Positions 1-7,765 of a DNA stretch of 64,000 nucleotides are shown piece after piece. The notes under the pieces are model-generated. The model worked only from the letters and a program-made list of their open reading frames with translations, was not told the DNA's origin and searched no databases. Within the stretch, counting starts at the first letter, position 1. Each line of letters opens with the position of its first letter. Source of the DNA: Petrocella sp024636985 (GTDB taxonomy: Bacteria > Bacillota > Clostridia > Lachnospirales > Vallitaleaceae); the NCBI GenBank assembly GCA_024636985.1, contig JAGXFY010000092.1:1-64000 (forward strand), given 5' to 3'. Both the position numbers and the translations under genes were made by a program.

Positions 1-57
1 GGATGAACCATCCACCTAGTGCGATTCCGGCTCTGGCATTCAATTTCATAAATTTAA

Positions 58-130
58 GGGTCACTAGCTCAGCTGGTAGAGCACTGGACTTTTAATCCAG
101 TTGTCTCGGGTTCGAACCCCGGGTGACTCA
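58..130 (+). tRNA. tRNA-Lys (anticodon UUU)
   Basis: A full cloverleaf can be drawn. The 7-bp acceptor GGGTCAC pairs with GTGACTC with one G-T wobble. The D-arm contains AGCTCAGCTGGTAGAGC, the anticodon arm is CTGGA-CTTTTAA-TCCAG with anticodon TTT, and the T-arm is CGGGTTCGAACCCCG. The discriminator is A and CCA is not encoded. It probably belongs to a tRNA cluster continuing to the left of the window. Confidence 0.97.
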
Positions 131-320
131 TTCTAGATTATCTATTGTATAGGTAATTTTTTTTATACTTTAATGTGAGTTTATCGGTGATAGATTGAGG
201 TGGATTTTATAAGTTGGAAGTTGTTGAGAAATCACAGACTATAATTAGTTAATGTGGATAACTACTGACGATAAAAATAATATATTGTATAATGTTATTA
301 TTAAGGCTTGGGAGGTTAGA

Positions 321-767
321 ATGAAAAATTTGTATGGTACAATAAGTACGGTTGTAATGATGTTAGCTTTGGTAATAGGTATTTTTGCCATGACAACGTA
401 TTCGATGATTTATGGGGGATTATATATTGTGGTCATTTTACTAAGTAGCTATGTGGTTCTCATGCGCTATTGTAGAAAATGTCCTCATAGCATGAATGAT
501 TCTTGCCATCATAAAGTACCGGGGCGATTAGCAAAAAAGCTACCTTATAAGAAGACGGGTAAGTACACAGCATATGAATTTATATCTACGAGTGGATCTA
601 TAATTATTCTATTTGTATTACCGTTAATTTTCATGAATGACAGATATTTTTTACTTGTACCCTATATAATTTTATGGGTTACAGCAATATTAATGGTTAA
701 AATAAAAGTCTGTAAGTACTGCTATAATCGTTGGTGTCTATCATGTCCCAACAAGGTAAAAATGTAG
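321..767 (+). CDS. Small membrane protein with two cytosolic cysteine clusters
   Basis: A 148-residue protein of unknown function. The start at 321 is chosen because GGAGG lies at 311-315; the longer frame from 252 has no ribosome site. Four hydrophobic segments are visible, at about residues 8-28, 31-49, 89-105 and 109-128. Directly after the second comes C51-x2-C54 followed by C62-H63-H64, and after the fourth comes C131-x2-C134-x4-C139-x2-C142. Both clusters would lie on the same face of the membrane, most likely the cytosol, and resemble zinc or iron-sulfur ligands. The halves look like an internal duplication (two helices plus a Cys cluster, twice). It sits 33 bp upstream of a Nudix gene in the same direction and may be co-transcribed with it. 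I do not recognise the family. Confidence 0.8.
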   Translation: MKNLYGTISTVVMMLALVIGIFAMTTYSMIYGGLYIVVILLSSYVVLMRYCRKCPHSMNDSCHHKVPGRLAKKLPYKKTGKYTAYEFISTSGSIIILFVLPLIFMNDRYFLLVPYIILWVTAILMVKIKVCKYCYNRWCLSCPNKVKM

Positions 768-799
768 TCTATTATAACAAAAAGTCGTGAGGTGAAACT

Positions 800-1462
800 A
801 TGTTGGATCCAATACTTAAGAAGCTGAATAGTAGCCTTAAGCATACTAATATTTTAATAGGTAAAGAAGACAAGTATTTAAATGCAGCAGTGCTAATACC
901 GTTATTAGAGATAAAAAATCAAATTCATGTGTTGTATCAGGTAAGAAGTGAGCATATTCGACAAGGCGGTGAGATTGGATTTCCGGGTGGTGGCAAGGAG
1001 GATGTTGATGAAGGCGACTATGAAAAAACGGCAGTTAGAGAAACCTCAGAAGAACTGGGTATTGAAGAGGATAAGATTGAGGTCATTGGCCATCTAGGCA
1101 CTTTGGTTGCACACTCAGATGTGACCATAGATGTATTTGTAGGTGTTTTAAAAATTTATGATTTAGAAGACCTAAATCTTAATGAGGAGGTCGCCTCAGT
1201 ATTTACTGTTCCACTTGAAATCCTATTGAATATGAAAACTGAAATTCATCTTGTTGACATGGAAGTTAAACCTTCTTTTATTGTTGAAGATGGAGATGAA
1301 GTGATATCTCTTACCTCAAAATCACTAGGTTTACCAGATAAATATGACAGACCTTGGGTTAAGCAGAAACGTAAAATATATTTTTATCGATATGATCACC
1401 ATATCATATGGGGTATGACCGGAGAAATAACAAAAGCTTTTTTAGACTTATTTAAAGACTAA
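800..1462 (+). CDS. Nudix hydrolase, CoA-pyrophosphatase-like
   Basis: A 220-residue cytosolic hydrolase expected to cleave a nucleoside diphosphate linked to another moiety. The Nudix box lies at about residues 60-88: GFPGGGKED, then the metal-binding core RETSEELGI. FPGG followed by a slightly elongated box is typical of the YeaB/NudL/NUDT7 group, which hydrolyses CoA and CoA thioesters; that substrate is inferred from the motif only. The ATG at 800 follows GTGAGGTGAAACT, an acceptable ribosome site. The gene ends 50 bp before a bidirectional terminator shared with convergent metY. Confidence 0.88.
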   Translation: MLDPILKKLNSSLKHTNILIGKEDKYLNAAVLIPLLEIKNQIHVLYQVRSEHIRQGGEIGFPGGGKEDVDEGDYEKTAVRETSEELGIEEDKIEVIGHLGTLVAHSDVTIDVFVGVLKIYDLEDLNLNEEVASVFTVPLEILLNMKTEIHLVDMEVKPSFIVEDGDEVISLTSKSLGLPDKYDRPWVKQKRKIYFYRYDHHIIWGMTGEITKAFLDLFKD

Positions 1463-1511
1463 TTTTGAAATCTAATTAAAAGTGAATGCACATATTAGTA
1501 ATTATCAAGTA

Positions 1512-1539
1512 AAAAAGATTGCCGTGAGGCAATCTTTTT
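1512..1539. terminator. Bidirectional Rho-independent terminator
   Basis: AAAAGATTGCC-GTGA-GGCAATCTTTT forms a perfect stem flanked by A and T tracts. It serves the Nudix gene on plus and metY on minus. Confidence 0.9.
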
Positions 1540-1567
1540 ATGATTGGTTCTATATAAGTTTTAAATA

Positions 1568-2860
1568 TTATACTGTAGCCTTGAATGCTTGGTCTAGGTC
1601 ATAGATTAAATCATCCACATCTTCAATACCGATTGAAAGTCTTATGGTATCTTTTGTAATACCGGCTGCAATCTGATCTTCATCACTTAATTGTTGATGG
1701 GTTGTCGTGCTTGGATGAATCACCAAGGATTTTGCATCAGCGACGTTGGCCAAATGTGAAAACAATTCAAGAGCATTAATGAATTTCTCTGCTGCTACTT
1801 CATCGCCTTTAATGCCAAAAGTAAAAATGCTACCGGATCCCTTTGGTAAATATTTTTGAGCAAGTTCATGATAAGGATCATCTTTTAATGAAGGATAGTG
1901 TACCCAGTTCACAAGCTCATGGTTATTTAAATATTCTGCAATTTTCTTAGCATTAGATACATGACGTTCTACTCTTAGGGAAAGTGTTTCTAGACCTTGT
2001 AAGAATAGAAATGAGTTAAATGGGCTAATAGAAGCACCTGTATCACGCAATAATGTTACCCTAGCTTTGATGATGTATGCAAGGTTTCCAAGGGCTTCAG
2101 AATAAACGATACCGTGGTAGCTTGGATCTGGTTCTGTAAAACTATTAAACCGTCCGCTAGCGGCCCAATCAAAATTACCGGCATCTACAATGACACCTCC
2201 GATGGAAGTACCGTGTCCCCCAATGAACTTAGTAGCTGAATGTACAACAATATCAGCGCCAAATTCTATAGGTCTGTTTAGATAAGGTGTTGCAAAAGTA
2301 TTGTCAACAATAAGTGGCAAACCGTTTTCATGAGCGAGATTCGCTACAGCTTCAATATCTATAATATTGGTCAAAGGATTACCAATGGTTTCAATATAAA
2401 TGGCTTTTGTTTTTTCATTGATTTTCTCAGCAAAATTTTCGATACGATCAGGATTAACCAAATGCGTTGTAATACCAAATTTCGGTAATGTATTTTTTAA
2501 CAGGTTATGTGTACCGCCATATAGAGAATTGGCTGCTACGATTTCATCACCAACAGAAGCGATGTTTTGAATGGCGTAGGTGATAGCTGCAGATCCGGAA
2601 GCAACCGCTAGTGCCGCCACACCACCCTCAAGGGCAGCGATGCGCTTCTCAAAAACATCGGTTGTTGGATTCATAATACGTGTATAAATATTACCGGGTT
2701 CACTTAAGTTAAAAAGATTTTTGCCATGTTCAAAATCTCTAAAGCTATAAGCACTTGTCTGATAGATTGGTACGGCTCTTGAACCGGTTGCAGGATCAGG
2801 TTCCTGACCGGCATGTAATTGTAAAGTATCAAATCCATAAGTATGTTTGCTATTGCTCAT
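1568..2860 (-). CDS. metY: O-acetylhomoserine aminocarboxypropyltransferase (sulfhydrylase)
   Basis: A PLP enzyme of the Cys/Met metabolism family, about 430 residues, the usual size. It condenses O-acetyl-L-homoserine with sulfide or methanethiol to give homocysteine or methionine in the cytosol. The N-terminal GFDTLQLHAGQEPD, the central SATKFIGGHGT with the Schiff-base lysine, and the C-terminal LVIHPSTTTHQQL are typical of MetY. Two ATG codons are adjacent; the second (2860) is better spaced from AAAGGAG, and 2863 is the alternative. The gene is monocistronic. Its leader carries a SAM-I riboswitch and a terminator, so expression should fall when SAM is abundant; this agrees with the enzyme assignment. 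Confidence 0.95.
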   Translation of the reverse strand: MSNSKHTYGFDTLQLHAGQEPDPATGSRAVPIYQTSAYSFRDFEHGKNLFNLSEPGNIYTRIMNPTTDVFEKRIAALEGGVAALAVASGSAAITYAIQNIASVGDEIVAANSLYGGTHNLLKNTLPKFGITTHLVNPDRIENFAEKINEKTKAIYIETIGNPLTNIIDIEAVANLAHENGLPLIVDNTFATPYLNRPIEFGADIVVHSATKFIGGHGTSIGGVIVDAGNFDWAASGRFNSFTEPDPSYHGIVYSEALGNLAYIIKARVTLLRDTGASISPFNSFLFLQGLETLSLRVERHVSNAKKIAEYLNNHELVNWVHYPSLKDDPYHELAQKYLPKGSGSIFTFGIKGDEVAAEKFINALELFSHLANVADAKSLVIHPSTTTHQQLSDEDQIAAGITKDTIRLSIGIEDVDDLIYDLDQAFKATV

Positions 2861-2922
2861 CATATCACTCCTTTGTTGATGGGTTAAATAGTTGCGTATT
2901 AGACGATCATAGAATTAGGTAT

Positions 2923-2950
2923 AAAAAAAACTATTCCAGTTAAGAAATAG
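2923..2950 (-). terminator. Riboswitch-controlled terminator in the metY leader
   Basis: On the minus strand, CTATTTC and GAATAG pair around a TTAACTG loop and are followed by eight T. It lies between the SAM aptamer and metY, so it is the expected expression platform. Confidence 0.8.
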
Positions 2951-2973
2951 AAACGTATCATTCCAGAATGCGT

Positions 2974-3070
2974 CTTATTTCTCAGCTTATGCTGTAGGAC
3001 TTAGCACCATACATTGATCTGCTGGTTGCCGGGTTTCACAGGGCCTATTCCCTCCACCGCTCTTAATAAG
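2974..3070 (-). promoter_or_regulatory. SAM-I (S-box) riboswitch aptamer
   Basis: Read on the minus strand, the conserved S-box segments appear in order: P1 CTTATTAAGAGCGGTGGAGG, then CCCTGTGAAACCCGGCAACC, then GGTGCTAAGTCCTACAGC, then TGAGAAATAAG closing P1. SAM binding should stabilise P1 and allow the downstream terminator to form, shutting off metY. Confidence 0.96.
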
Positions 3071-3090
3071 ATGTTATAAAATTATATGAT

Positions 3091-3172
3091 TGGTTAAAGA
3101 GTCAAAACTAAATTTATCTAACGTACCTAGAGCGTATGTAATGTTTAACCATATAGTTTGATACTTTAACCA
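3091..3172. repeat. Family A palindromic repeat, shortened divergent copy (82 bp)
   Basis: The left end TGGTTAAAGAGTCAAAACTA and right end TAGTTTGATACTTTAACCA are inverted copies of the ends seen at 20553-20675 and 60697-60819. The inner part differs from the full copies. It lies just upstream of the metY leader. Confidence 0.8.
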
Positions 3173-3466
3173 GTGATAAATAATATCAATCAGCTAATTT
3201 TTCTAATCATAGCATGGGAGGAAACAGGTGTCAATACAACACATAGAAAACTAGGAATAGTCATAACAAAAAGAAATATATAAAATATTTATTAAACATT
3301 ATAAACACTAGTATTAGTACGGCAATAAAGAATCACCATATTTTAATGCTATGATTTATGTTGTGTATCTAATTGCAATATGCATTCAATATAGTGGATA
3401 TTTCTAATAAATATAAGAATATATGCAAGTTCATTGCCAGTAAAAATCATTTATTTGAAAAAAGTA

Positions 3467-3495
3467 TTGACATATGGTTCTAAGCATACTATAAT
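3467..3495 (+). promoter_or_regulatory. Sigma-A promoter for the glnK-amtB leader
   Basis: TTGACA at 3467-3472 and TATAAT at 3490-3495 with a 17-bp spacer, both consensus. Transcription should start near 3502. Confidence 0.88.
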
Positions 3496-3501
3496 AAGTC
3501 C

Positions 3502-3596
3502 ATATTCATTAATTGGCGTTGCGACGGTGCATATCAATTAATTAAGTGAACAAAGTGGTTCACATACTTCGAAAAGAAGTATGTGGACCTTTTTTA
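3502..3596 (+). promoter_or_regulatory. Dual-hairpin attenuator upstream of glnK-amtB, ANTAR-target type
   Basis: Hairpin 1 is closed by ATTAATTG (3508-3515) and CAATTAAT (3535-3542), with ACGGTG near its tip. Hairpin 2 is GTGAAC-AAAGTG-GTTCAC (3546-3563), a perfect 6-bp stem with a hexaloop having A at position 1 and G at position 4. The 3' arm of hairpin 2 is also the 5' arm of a strong terminator (3557-3589 plus T-tract), so the two are mutually exclusive. Paired hexaloop hairpins overlapping a terminator in front of nitrogen genes are the known target of ANTAR-domain antiterminators. Hairpin 1 fits less well than hairpin 2. No ANTAR gene lies in this window. Confidence 0.75.
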
Positions 3597-3597
3597 T

Positions 3598-3648
3598 TTC
3601 TCTGAGAAATGGCTATTATAGCTATTAGCCTGGAGGATAGCTTCTTAG
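3598..3648. repeat. Family B module 1, divergent short copy
   Basis: TTCTCTGAGAAA begins two bases after the attenuator U-tract. CTGAGAA (3602-3608) pairs with TTCTTAG (3642-3648), enclosing a GGCTA/TAGCC hairpin: the same architecture as module 1 elsewhere. From here to 3811 I see no further gene or motif except the glnK ribosome site. Confidence 0.5.
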
Positions 3649-3811
3649 TTTTAATTAAAATTCTAGGATTTAAAATATGATGGCCATCATTTTTTTTATA
3701 ACACTTATGCAAGCCAAAAAGTTCTTCATAATGTGATAGAACAAGAACGTATCTAATCGATGTATAAAATCAAATATTATTACTAATTAAGTTTTTAAGA
3801 GGAGGATTACT

Positions 3812-4159
3812 ATGGACAAGATTACAAAAATCGATATTATTACACGACCAAGTAAGATTGAAGCTTTAAAAGCAGCTTTGAATGAAATCGGAATTACAGG
3901 CATGACATTTTCCCATGTACTGGGATGCGGTCTACAAAAAGGTAAAACAGAGTACTATAGAGGTACAGAATATGAGATTGACTTATTACCTAAATCAAGA
4001 ATTGAAATCGTGGTATGTGAAGTACCTGTAGAAAAAGTCGTAGAAGTGGCTAAGGAAGTGCTTAGAACCGGTGAAATTGGTGACGGAAAAATATTTATCT
4101 ATCCGGTAGAAAACGTGATCAAAGTAAGGACAGGCGAAGAAGGCGTTAAAGCACTATAG
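3812..4159 (+). CDS. glnK: P-II family nitrogen regulatory protein
   Basis: A 115-residue trimeric signal protein that senses 2-oxoglutarate and adenylates and gates the ammonium channel. The T-loop signature YRGTEY (residues 49-54) is intact; Y54 corresponds to the uridylylated tyrosine of E. coli GlnB. The C-terminal signature TGEIGDGKIFIYPV is also present. The start follows GAGGAGGATTACT. It is first in an operon with amtB (117-bp gap), the usual arrangement for GlnK binding to AmtB. Expression is expected to depend on the leader attenuator at 3502-3596. Whether the tyrosine is actually modified cannot be told; many Firmicutes lack the modifying enzyme. Confidence 0.95.
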   Translation: MDKITKIDIITRPSKIEALKAALNEIGITGMTFSHVLGCGLQKGKTEYYRGTEYEIDLLPKSRIEIVVCEVPVEKVVEVAKEVLRTGEIGDGKIFIYPVENVIKVRTGEEGVKAL

Positions 4160-4276
4160 ATCATTCATAAGGGTAGGACTTAGCAAGATCATGTAACTAA
4201 ACGGGATTGGGATTGCATTCAAGAATAGATAAAAAGGGAATGCAACATAAAAGATAATATTGAAGGAGTGACGATA

Positions 4277-5530
4277 ATGGAAGAAATGAAATTAGTTCTA
4301 GACACGATATGGGTATTAATTGCAGCAGCATTGGTATTTTTTATGCAAGCAGGATTTGCTATGGTTGAAACAGGTTTCACCAGATCCAAAAATGCAGGTA
4401 ACATCATTATGAAGAATCTTATGGACTTTTGTGTAGGTTCTGTTATGTTTTGGTTAGTCGGTTATAGTATTATGTATGGCGTTGATAATTTTGGATTATT
4501 TGGTTGGTCAGGTTTTGTGTTTTATGATGACTATACATCCTTAATTTTTCAAACGGTCTTTTGTGCAACAGCAGCAACCATTGTATCAGGTGCTATGGCT
4601 GAGCGTACGAAATTTATTTCCTATTTGGTATATAGTTTCTTTGTTTCAGTTCTCATTTATCCGGTATCAGGACACTGGATCTGGGGTGGCGGTTGGTTAT
4701 CCACATTATCAATCGGTGGTGCAGAAGGATTTATTGATTTTGCAGGATCAACAGCAGTACATTCCGTCGGTGGTTGGACAGCACTTGTTGGTGCAGCAAT
4801 ACTTGGCCCCAGAATTGGTAAATATACAAAGTCCGGTAAATCTAATGCGATGCCCGGCCATTCATTAACACTTGGTGCACTTGGTGTGTTTATACTATGG
4901 TTTGGTTGGTTCGGATTTAATCCTGGTTCACAGTTGTCAGCTTCTTCAGCTGAAGACGCAATTGCTATTGGACAAATTTTTGTTACAACTAACTTAGCAG
5001 CAGCAGCAGCGGCTATCGCAGCGATGTTTGTAACCTGGGTTCGTTACAAAAAGCCAGATGTATCTATGTCACTTAATGGTGCATTAGCAGGTCTTGTAGC
5101 TATCACTGCCGGTACTGCAGCAGTATCTCCAATGGGTGCATTCTTCATTGGTATTATAGCTGGTGTTGTTATCGTATTTGCCATAGAGTTCATAGACAAA
5201 GTACTTAAGATTGATGATCCTGTTGGTGCGGTAAGTGTTCACGGTATTACAGGAGCACTTGGTACATTGTTAGTAGGTGTATTTGCAACAGATGGCGGTT
5301 TGCTTTATGGTGGTGGCTTTGATCAATTAGCAATTCAAGCAGTAGGTGTTGTTGCAGTAGCAGCTTGGGTATTTCCAATGGCTTTTATAGTTTTTAAGGC
5401 AGTTGATAAGCTTATTGGACTAAGAGTTAGCGCAATTGAAGAGCAAAACGGTCTTGATATTGAAGAACATGGTATTGAAAGCTATGCTGACTTTGAAATC
5501 AAAGGTGTTTCACTACACCATAGTGCATAA
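4277..5530 (+). CDS. amtB: Ammonium transporter, Amt family
   Basis: A 417-residue polytopic channel with about 11 hydrophobic helices that conducts ammonia/ammonium into the cell. The family signature DFAGSTAVHSVGGWTALVG carries the first pore histidine, and VSVHGITGALGT carries the second. The N-terminus begins inside the first helix, without the signal peptide seen in Gram-negative AmtB. Start 4277 is preferred because AAGGAG lies 8 bp upstream; an in-frame GTG at 4268 overlaps that ribosome site. A TTGCATTC/GAATGCAA hairpin (about 4213-4245) in the glnK-amtB gap could adjust mRNA stability. A terminator follows. Confidence 0.96.
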   Translation: MEEMKLVLDTIWVLIAAALVFFMQAGFAMVETGFTRSKNAGNIIMKNLMDFCVGSVMFWLVGYSIMYGVDNFGLFGWSGFVFYDDYTSLIFQTVFCATAATIVSGAMAERTKFISYLVYSFFVSVLIYPVSGHWIWGGGWLSTLSIGGAEGFIDFAGSTAVHSVGGWTALVGAAILGPRIGKYTKSGKSNAMPGHSLTLGALGVFILWFGWFGFNPGSQLSASSAEDAIAIGQIFVTTNLAAAAAAIAAMFVTWVRYKKPDVSMSLNGALAGLVAITAGTAAVSPMGAFFIGIIAGVVIVFAIEFIDKVLKIDDPVGAVSVHGITGALGTLLVGVFATDGGLLYGGGFDQLAIQAVGVVAVAAWVFPMAFIVFKAVDKLIGLRVSAIEEQNGLDIEEHGIESYADFEIKGVSLHHSA

Positions 5531-5610
5531 GGAAATGCATAAATTATTATAGGTATGAGCTGCAATAGCAGATTATATAGTATTATTCCTCATCCTAAAA
5601 ATCTTTAAGC

Positions 5611-5640
5611 AAAAAACTATGTCATTTGACATAGTTTTTT
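5611..5640 (+). terminator. Terminator of glnK-amtB
   Basis: AAAACTATGTCA-TT-TGACATAGTTTT, a perfect 12-bp-plus stem ending in a T-tract. Confidence 0.92.
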
Positions 5641-5646
5641 GTTGTC

Positions 5647-5675
5647 TTGTATTTTATAGAAAAATTCCGTACAAT
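5647..5675 (+). promoter_or_regulatory. Probable promoter of the decarboxylase-tmk operon
   Basis: TTGTAT and TACAAT with a 17-bp spacer, 37 bp upstream of the decarboxylase start. Confidence 0.6.
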
Positions 5676-5711
5676 AGAAAGAGTCAGAACGAATGAAAAG
5701 AGGGTATATCA

Positions 5712-7112
5712 ATGAATAAAAATCTCTATAGTCATCTGAAAAAATATCATCACAAGGTATATCCGATGCATATGCCAGGACATAAAGGTGGACGTTATCG
5801 ATTTATTGAGGATGCTTATACTATAGATGTAACAGAGGTACCGGGAACAGATCATCTTTATCAAGCCGGTGGCATACTAAAAGAAAGCATGGATCATATC
5901 GCAAAAATGTATGGGACTAAGAAAACCATTTTCTTAGTGAATGGCAGCACCATGGGTATTATAAGTGTTATTGGAGGTATCCATGAAGCAGAAGATACAG
6001 TTTTGGTTGCTAGGAATTGTCATCAGTCCGTGTATCATGGCATCACATTATTTAAGTTAAAGCCATTATATATTTATCCAGAAGTTACGCAGTTTGGCTT
6101 AGTTGGCGGCATTGATCCAAGAAAAGTTGAAGAGGCTTTAATTGCTAATCCTAAAATACTGTCTTTTATAATGACCAGTCCTACATATGAGGGTTTTATA
6201 TCGGACGTTGAAACCATAGCAAAAATCTGTCATCGCTATAATGTTATGTTGATTGTAGATGAAGCTCATGGCGCTCATCTCCCCTTTTCAAAAAGTCTAC
6301 CGGATTCAGCCGTCAATTTGGGTGCTGATATAGTTATACATAGCATGCATAAAACCTTACCTACGTTCACTCAATCAGCGCTTCTGCATCTAAATCTGGA
6401 AAAAGAGACAGAAAGAAAGGTACTAAAAATGTTACAGATGCTGCAGACCAGTAGTCCTTCTTATGTCATGATGGCCCAGATGGACATGTGTATTCGGCAG
6501 TTGATGCATCAGGAAAAACTGTGGACAAGTCACTTGAAAAATCTAGAAAAAGTGAATAACAGTCTCATTAAAATGAAAAGTATTCGAAGTTTAAGTCAGT
6601 ATAGAAATATTGGGGAAGGTATTGTTGCAAAAGATCCCTATAAACATGTTCTACTCTTTGAAAAATCAAATATTACCGGTCATAACTTTAATCAAATACT
6701 AAGAAAGGACTATAATATACAATTAGAACTTTCTTCTAAGATTCATGCACTGGGATTCTTTAGTATCGCAGATCGTAAAAGTGATTTAATCTCCTATGCA
6801 AGAGCAATAAAGGCCATTGATAAAAAGCTTAAGCCTTTAATAAAGCCATTAAAAGTAGCGCACTGTTTTGACAAGAATGAAAAGGTACTGGAACCTTATG
6901 AGGCTTTTTCTCAAAAAAGTGAGAGAATACCTATAAGTCAGGGGTTAGATAGAATTGCAGCCGGCATGATTACACCTTATCCACCGGGTATTCCTATGGT
7001 TATACCGGGAGAAAGAATTACGAAAGGTTTGATACAACAGATTCATAAATGGGAAGAAGAAGGCTTGGAAATCATTGGTTATGAAGAGAATAAAGTGGAT
7101 GTTATCCTATAA
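5712..7112 (+). CDS. Orn/Lys/Arg decarboxylase family PLP enzyme
   Basis: A 466-residue aminotransferase-fold decarboxylase. It opens with the family signature MHMPGHKGG and has VDEAHGAHLPF for cofactor binding, HSMHKTLPTFTQSALLH containing the PLP lysine, and the C-terminal TPYPPGIPMVIPGE. The length matches the short Firmicutes SpeA/YaaO-type enzymes lacking the N-terminal wing domain of E. coli CadA/AdiA. The substrate (arginine or lysine) cannot be fixed from sequence. It lies 21 bp upstream of tmk, as yaaO lies near tmk in Bacillus, supporting the YaaO-like reading and co-transcription. Confidence 0.92.
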   Translation: MNKNLYSHLKKYHHKVYPMHMPGHKGGRYRFIEDAYTIDVTEVPGTDHLYQAGGILKESMDHIAKMYGTKKTIFLVNGSTMGIISVIGGIHEAEDTVLVARNCHQSVYHGITLFKLKPLYIYPEVTQFGLVGGIDPRKVEEALIANPKILSFIMTSPTYEGFISDVETIAKICHRYNVMLIVDEAHGAHLPFSKSLPDSAVNLGADIVIHSMHKTLPTFTQSALLHLNLEKETERKVLKMLQMLQTSSPSYVMMAQMDMCIRQLMHQEKLWTSHLKNLEKVNNSLIKMKSIRSLSQYRNIGEGIVAKDPYKHVLLFEKSNITGHNFNQILRKDYNIQLELSSKIHALGFFSIADRKSDLISYARAIKAIDKKLKPLIKPLKVAHCFDKNEKVLEPYEAFSQKSERIPISQGLDRIAAGMITPYPPGIPMVIPGERITKGLIQQIHKWEEEGLEIIGYEENKVDVIL

Positions 7113-7133
7113 AATCGAATGAAAGAGGTTATT

Positions 7134-7757
7134 ATGAAAGGTATATTTATAACAATAGAAGGTGGCGATGGTTCCGGAAAATCAACTCAGATTGACTTGC
7201 TCATGTCTTATTTTGATGAGCATGGCTTTAAAGTTTTATTGACAAGAGAGCCGGGTGGAACACCGATTAGTGAAAAAATCAGAGAGGTGATTTTAGATAG
7301 TAATAACGTGGAAATGGACAATATGACGGAGGTATTGTTATATGCAGCTGCAAGAGCGCAACATGTAGCTGAGTTCATCAAGCCGAGTATTGAACAAGGT
7401 AAGGTGGTTATTTGTGATCGTTTTGTGGATTCCTCTGTCGTCTATCAAGGCTATGCGAGAGGTGTTGGTATAGATGCAGTTGAAGATATTAACAGTTATG
7501 CGACTTTAGGTTTAATACCGGATTTGACCATATTATTAGATTTACCACCGGACCTTGGACTATTTAGAAAAAAAAATCAACAAGCTTTAGACCGACTAGA
7601 ACTTGAAAGCGATGCTTTTCATTTAAAGGTTAACGAAGGGTATCGGCTTTTGGCAAAACGCCATCAAAATAGAATCTTGACGGTAGATGCAACAAAATCT
7701 ATAGAGGACATCCATCAAATTATATTAGAGGCTATAAAAACATTATTACCAAAATAA
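7134..7757 (+). CDS. tmk: Thymidylate kinase
   Basis: Phosphorylates dTMP to dTDP with ATP, in the cytosol. The protein has 207 residues. The Walker A EGGDGSGKST (residues 8-17), the DR-type substrate motif DRFVDSSVVYQGYARG, and a lid-like region near the C-terminus follow the family order. Start 7134 is chosen because AAAGAGG at 7121-7127 precedes it; an in-frame ATG at 7119 has no site. In Bacillus tmk is followed directly by yaaQ (darA), yaaR and holB; here about 6 kb of hexuronate genes separate them, which suggests insertion into the old operon. Confidence 0.96.
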   Translation: MKGIFITIEGGDGSGKSTQIDLLMSYFDEHGFKVLLTREPGGTPISEKIREVILDSNNVEMDNMTEVLLYAAARAQHVAEFIKPSIEQGKVVICDRFVDSSVVYQGYARGVGIDAVEDINSYATLGLIPDLTILLDLPPDLGLFRKKNQQALDRLELESDAFHLKVNEGYRLLAKRHQNRILTVDATKSIEDIHQIILEAIKTLLPK

Positions 7758-7765
7758 GTCAATAA

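Noticed and set aside
1..42. Possible 3' half of a tRNA (GCGATTCCGGCTCTGGCA) cut by the window edge
   Set aside because: A T-loop-like TGCGATTC and an acceptor-like end are visible, but the T-stem (CCTAG against CCGGC) does not pair and the 5' half is missing. Not enough to call.
3091..3172. Family A right end as an outward -35 element for metY
   Set aside because: TTGACT reads toward metY, but no -10 lies at a 16-18 bp distance.
4563..4868. Frame beginning with a glutamine run inside amtB
   Set aside because: Produced by GCA repeats of the alanine-rich amtB helix read in another frame; no start signal.
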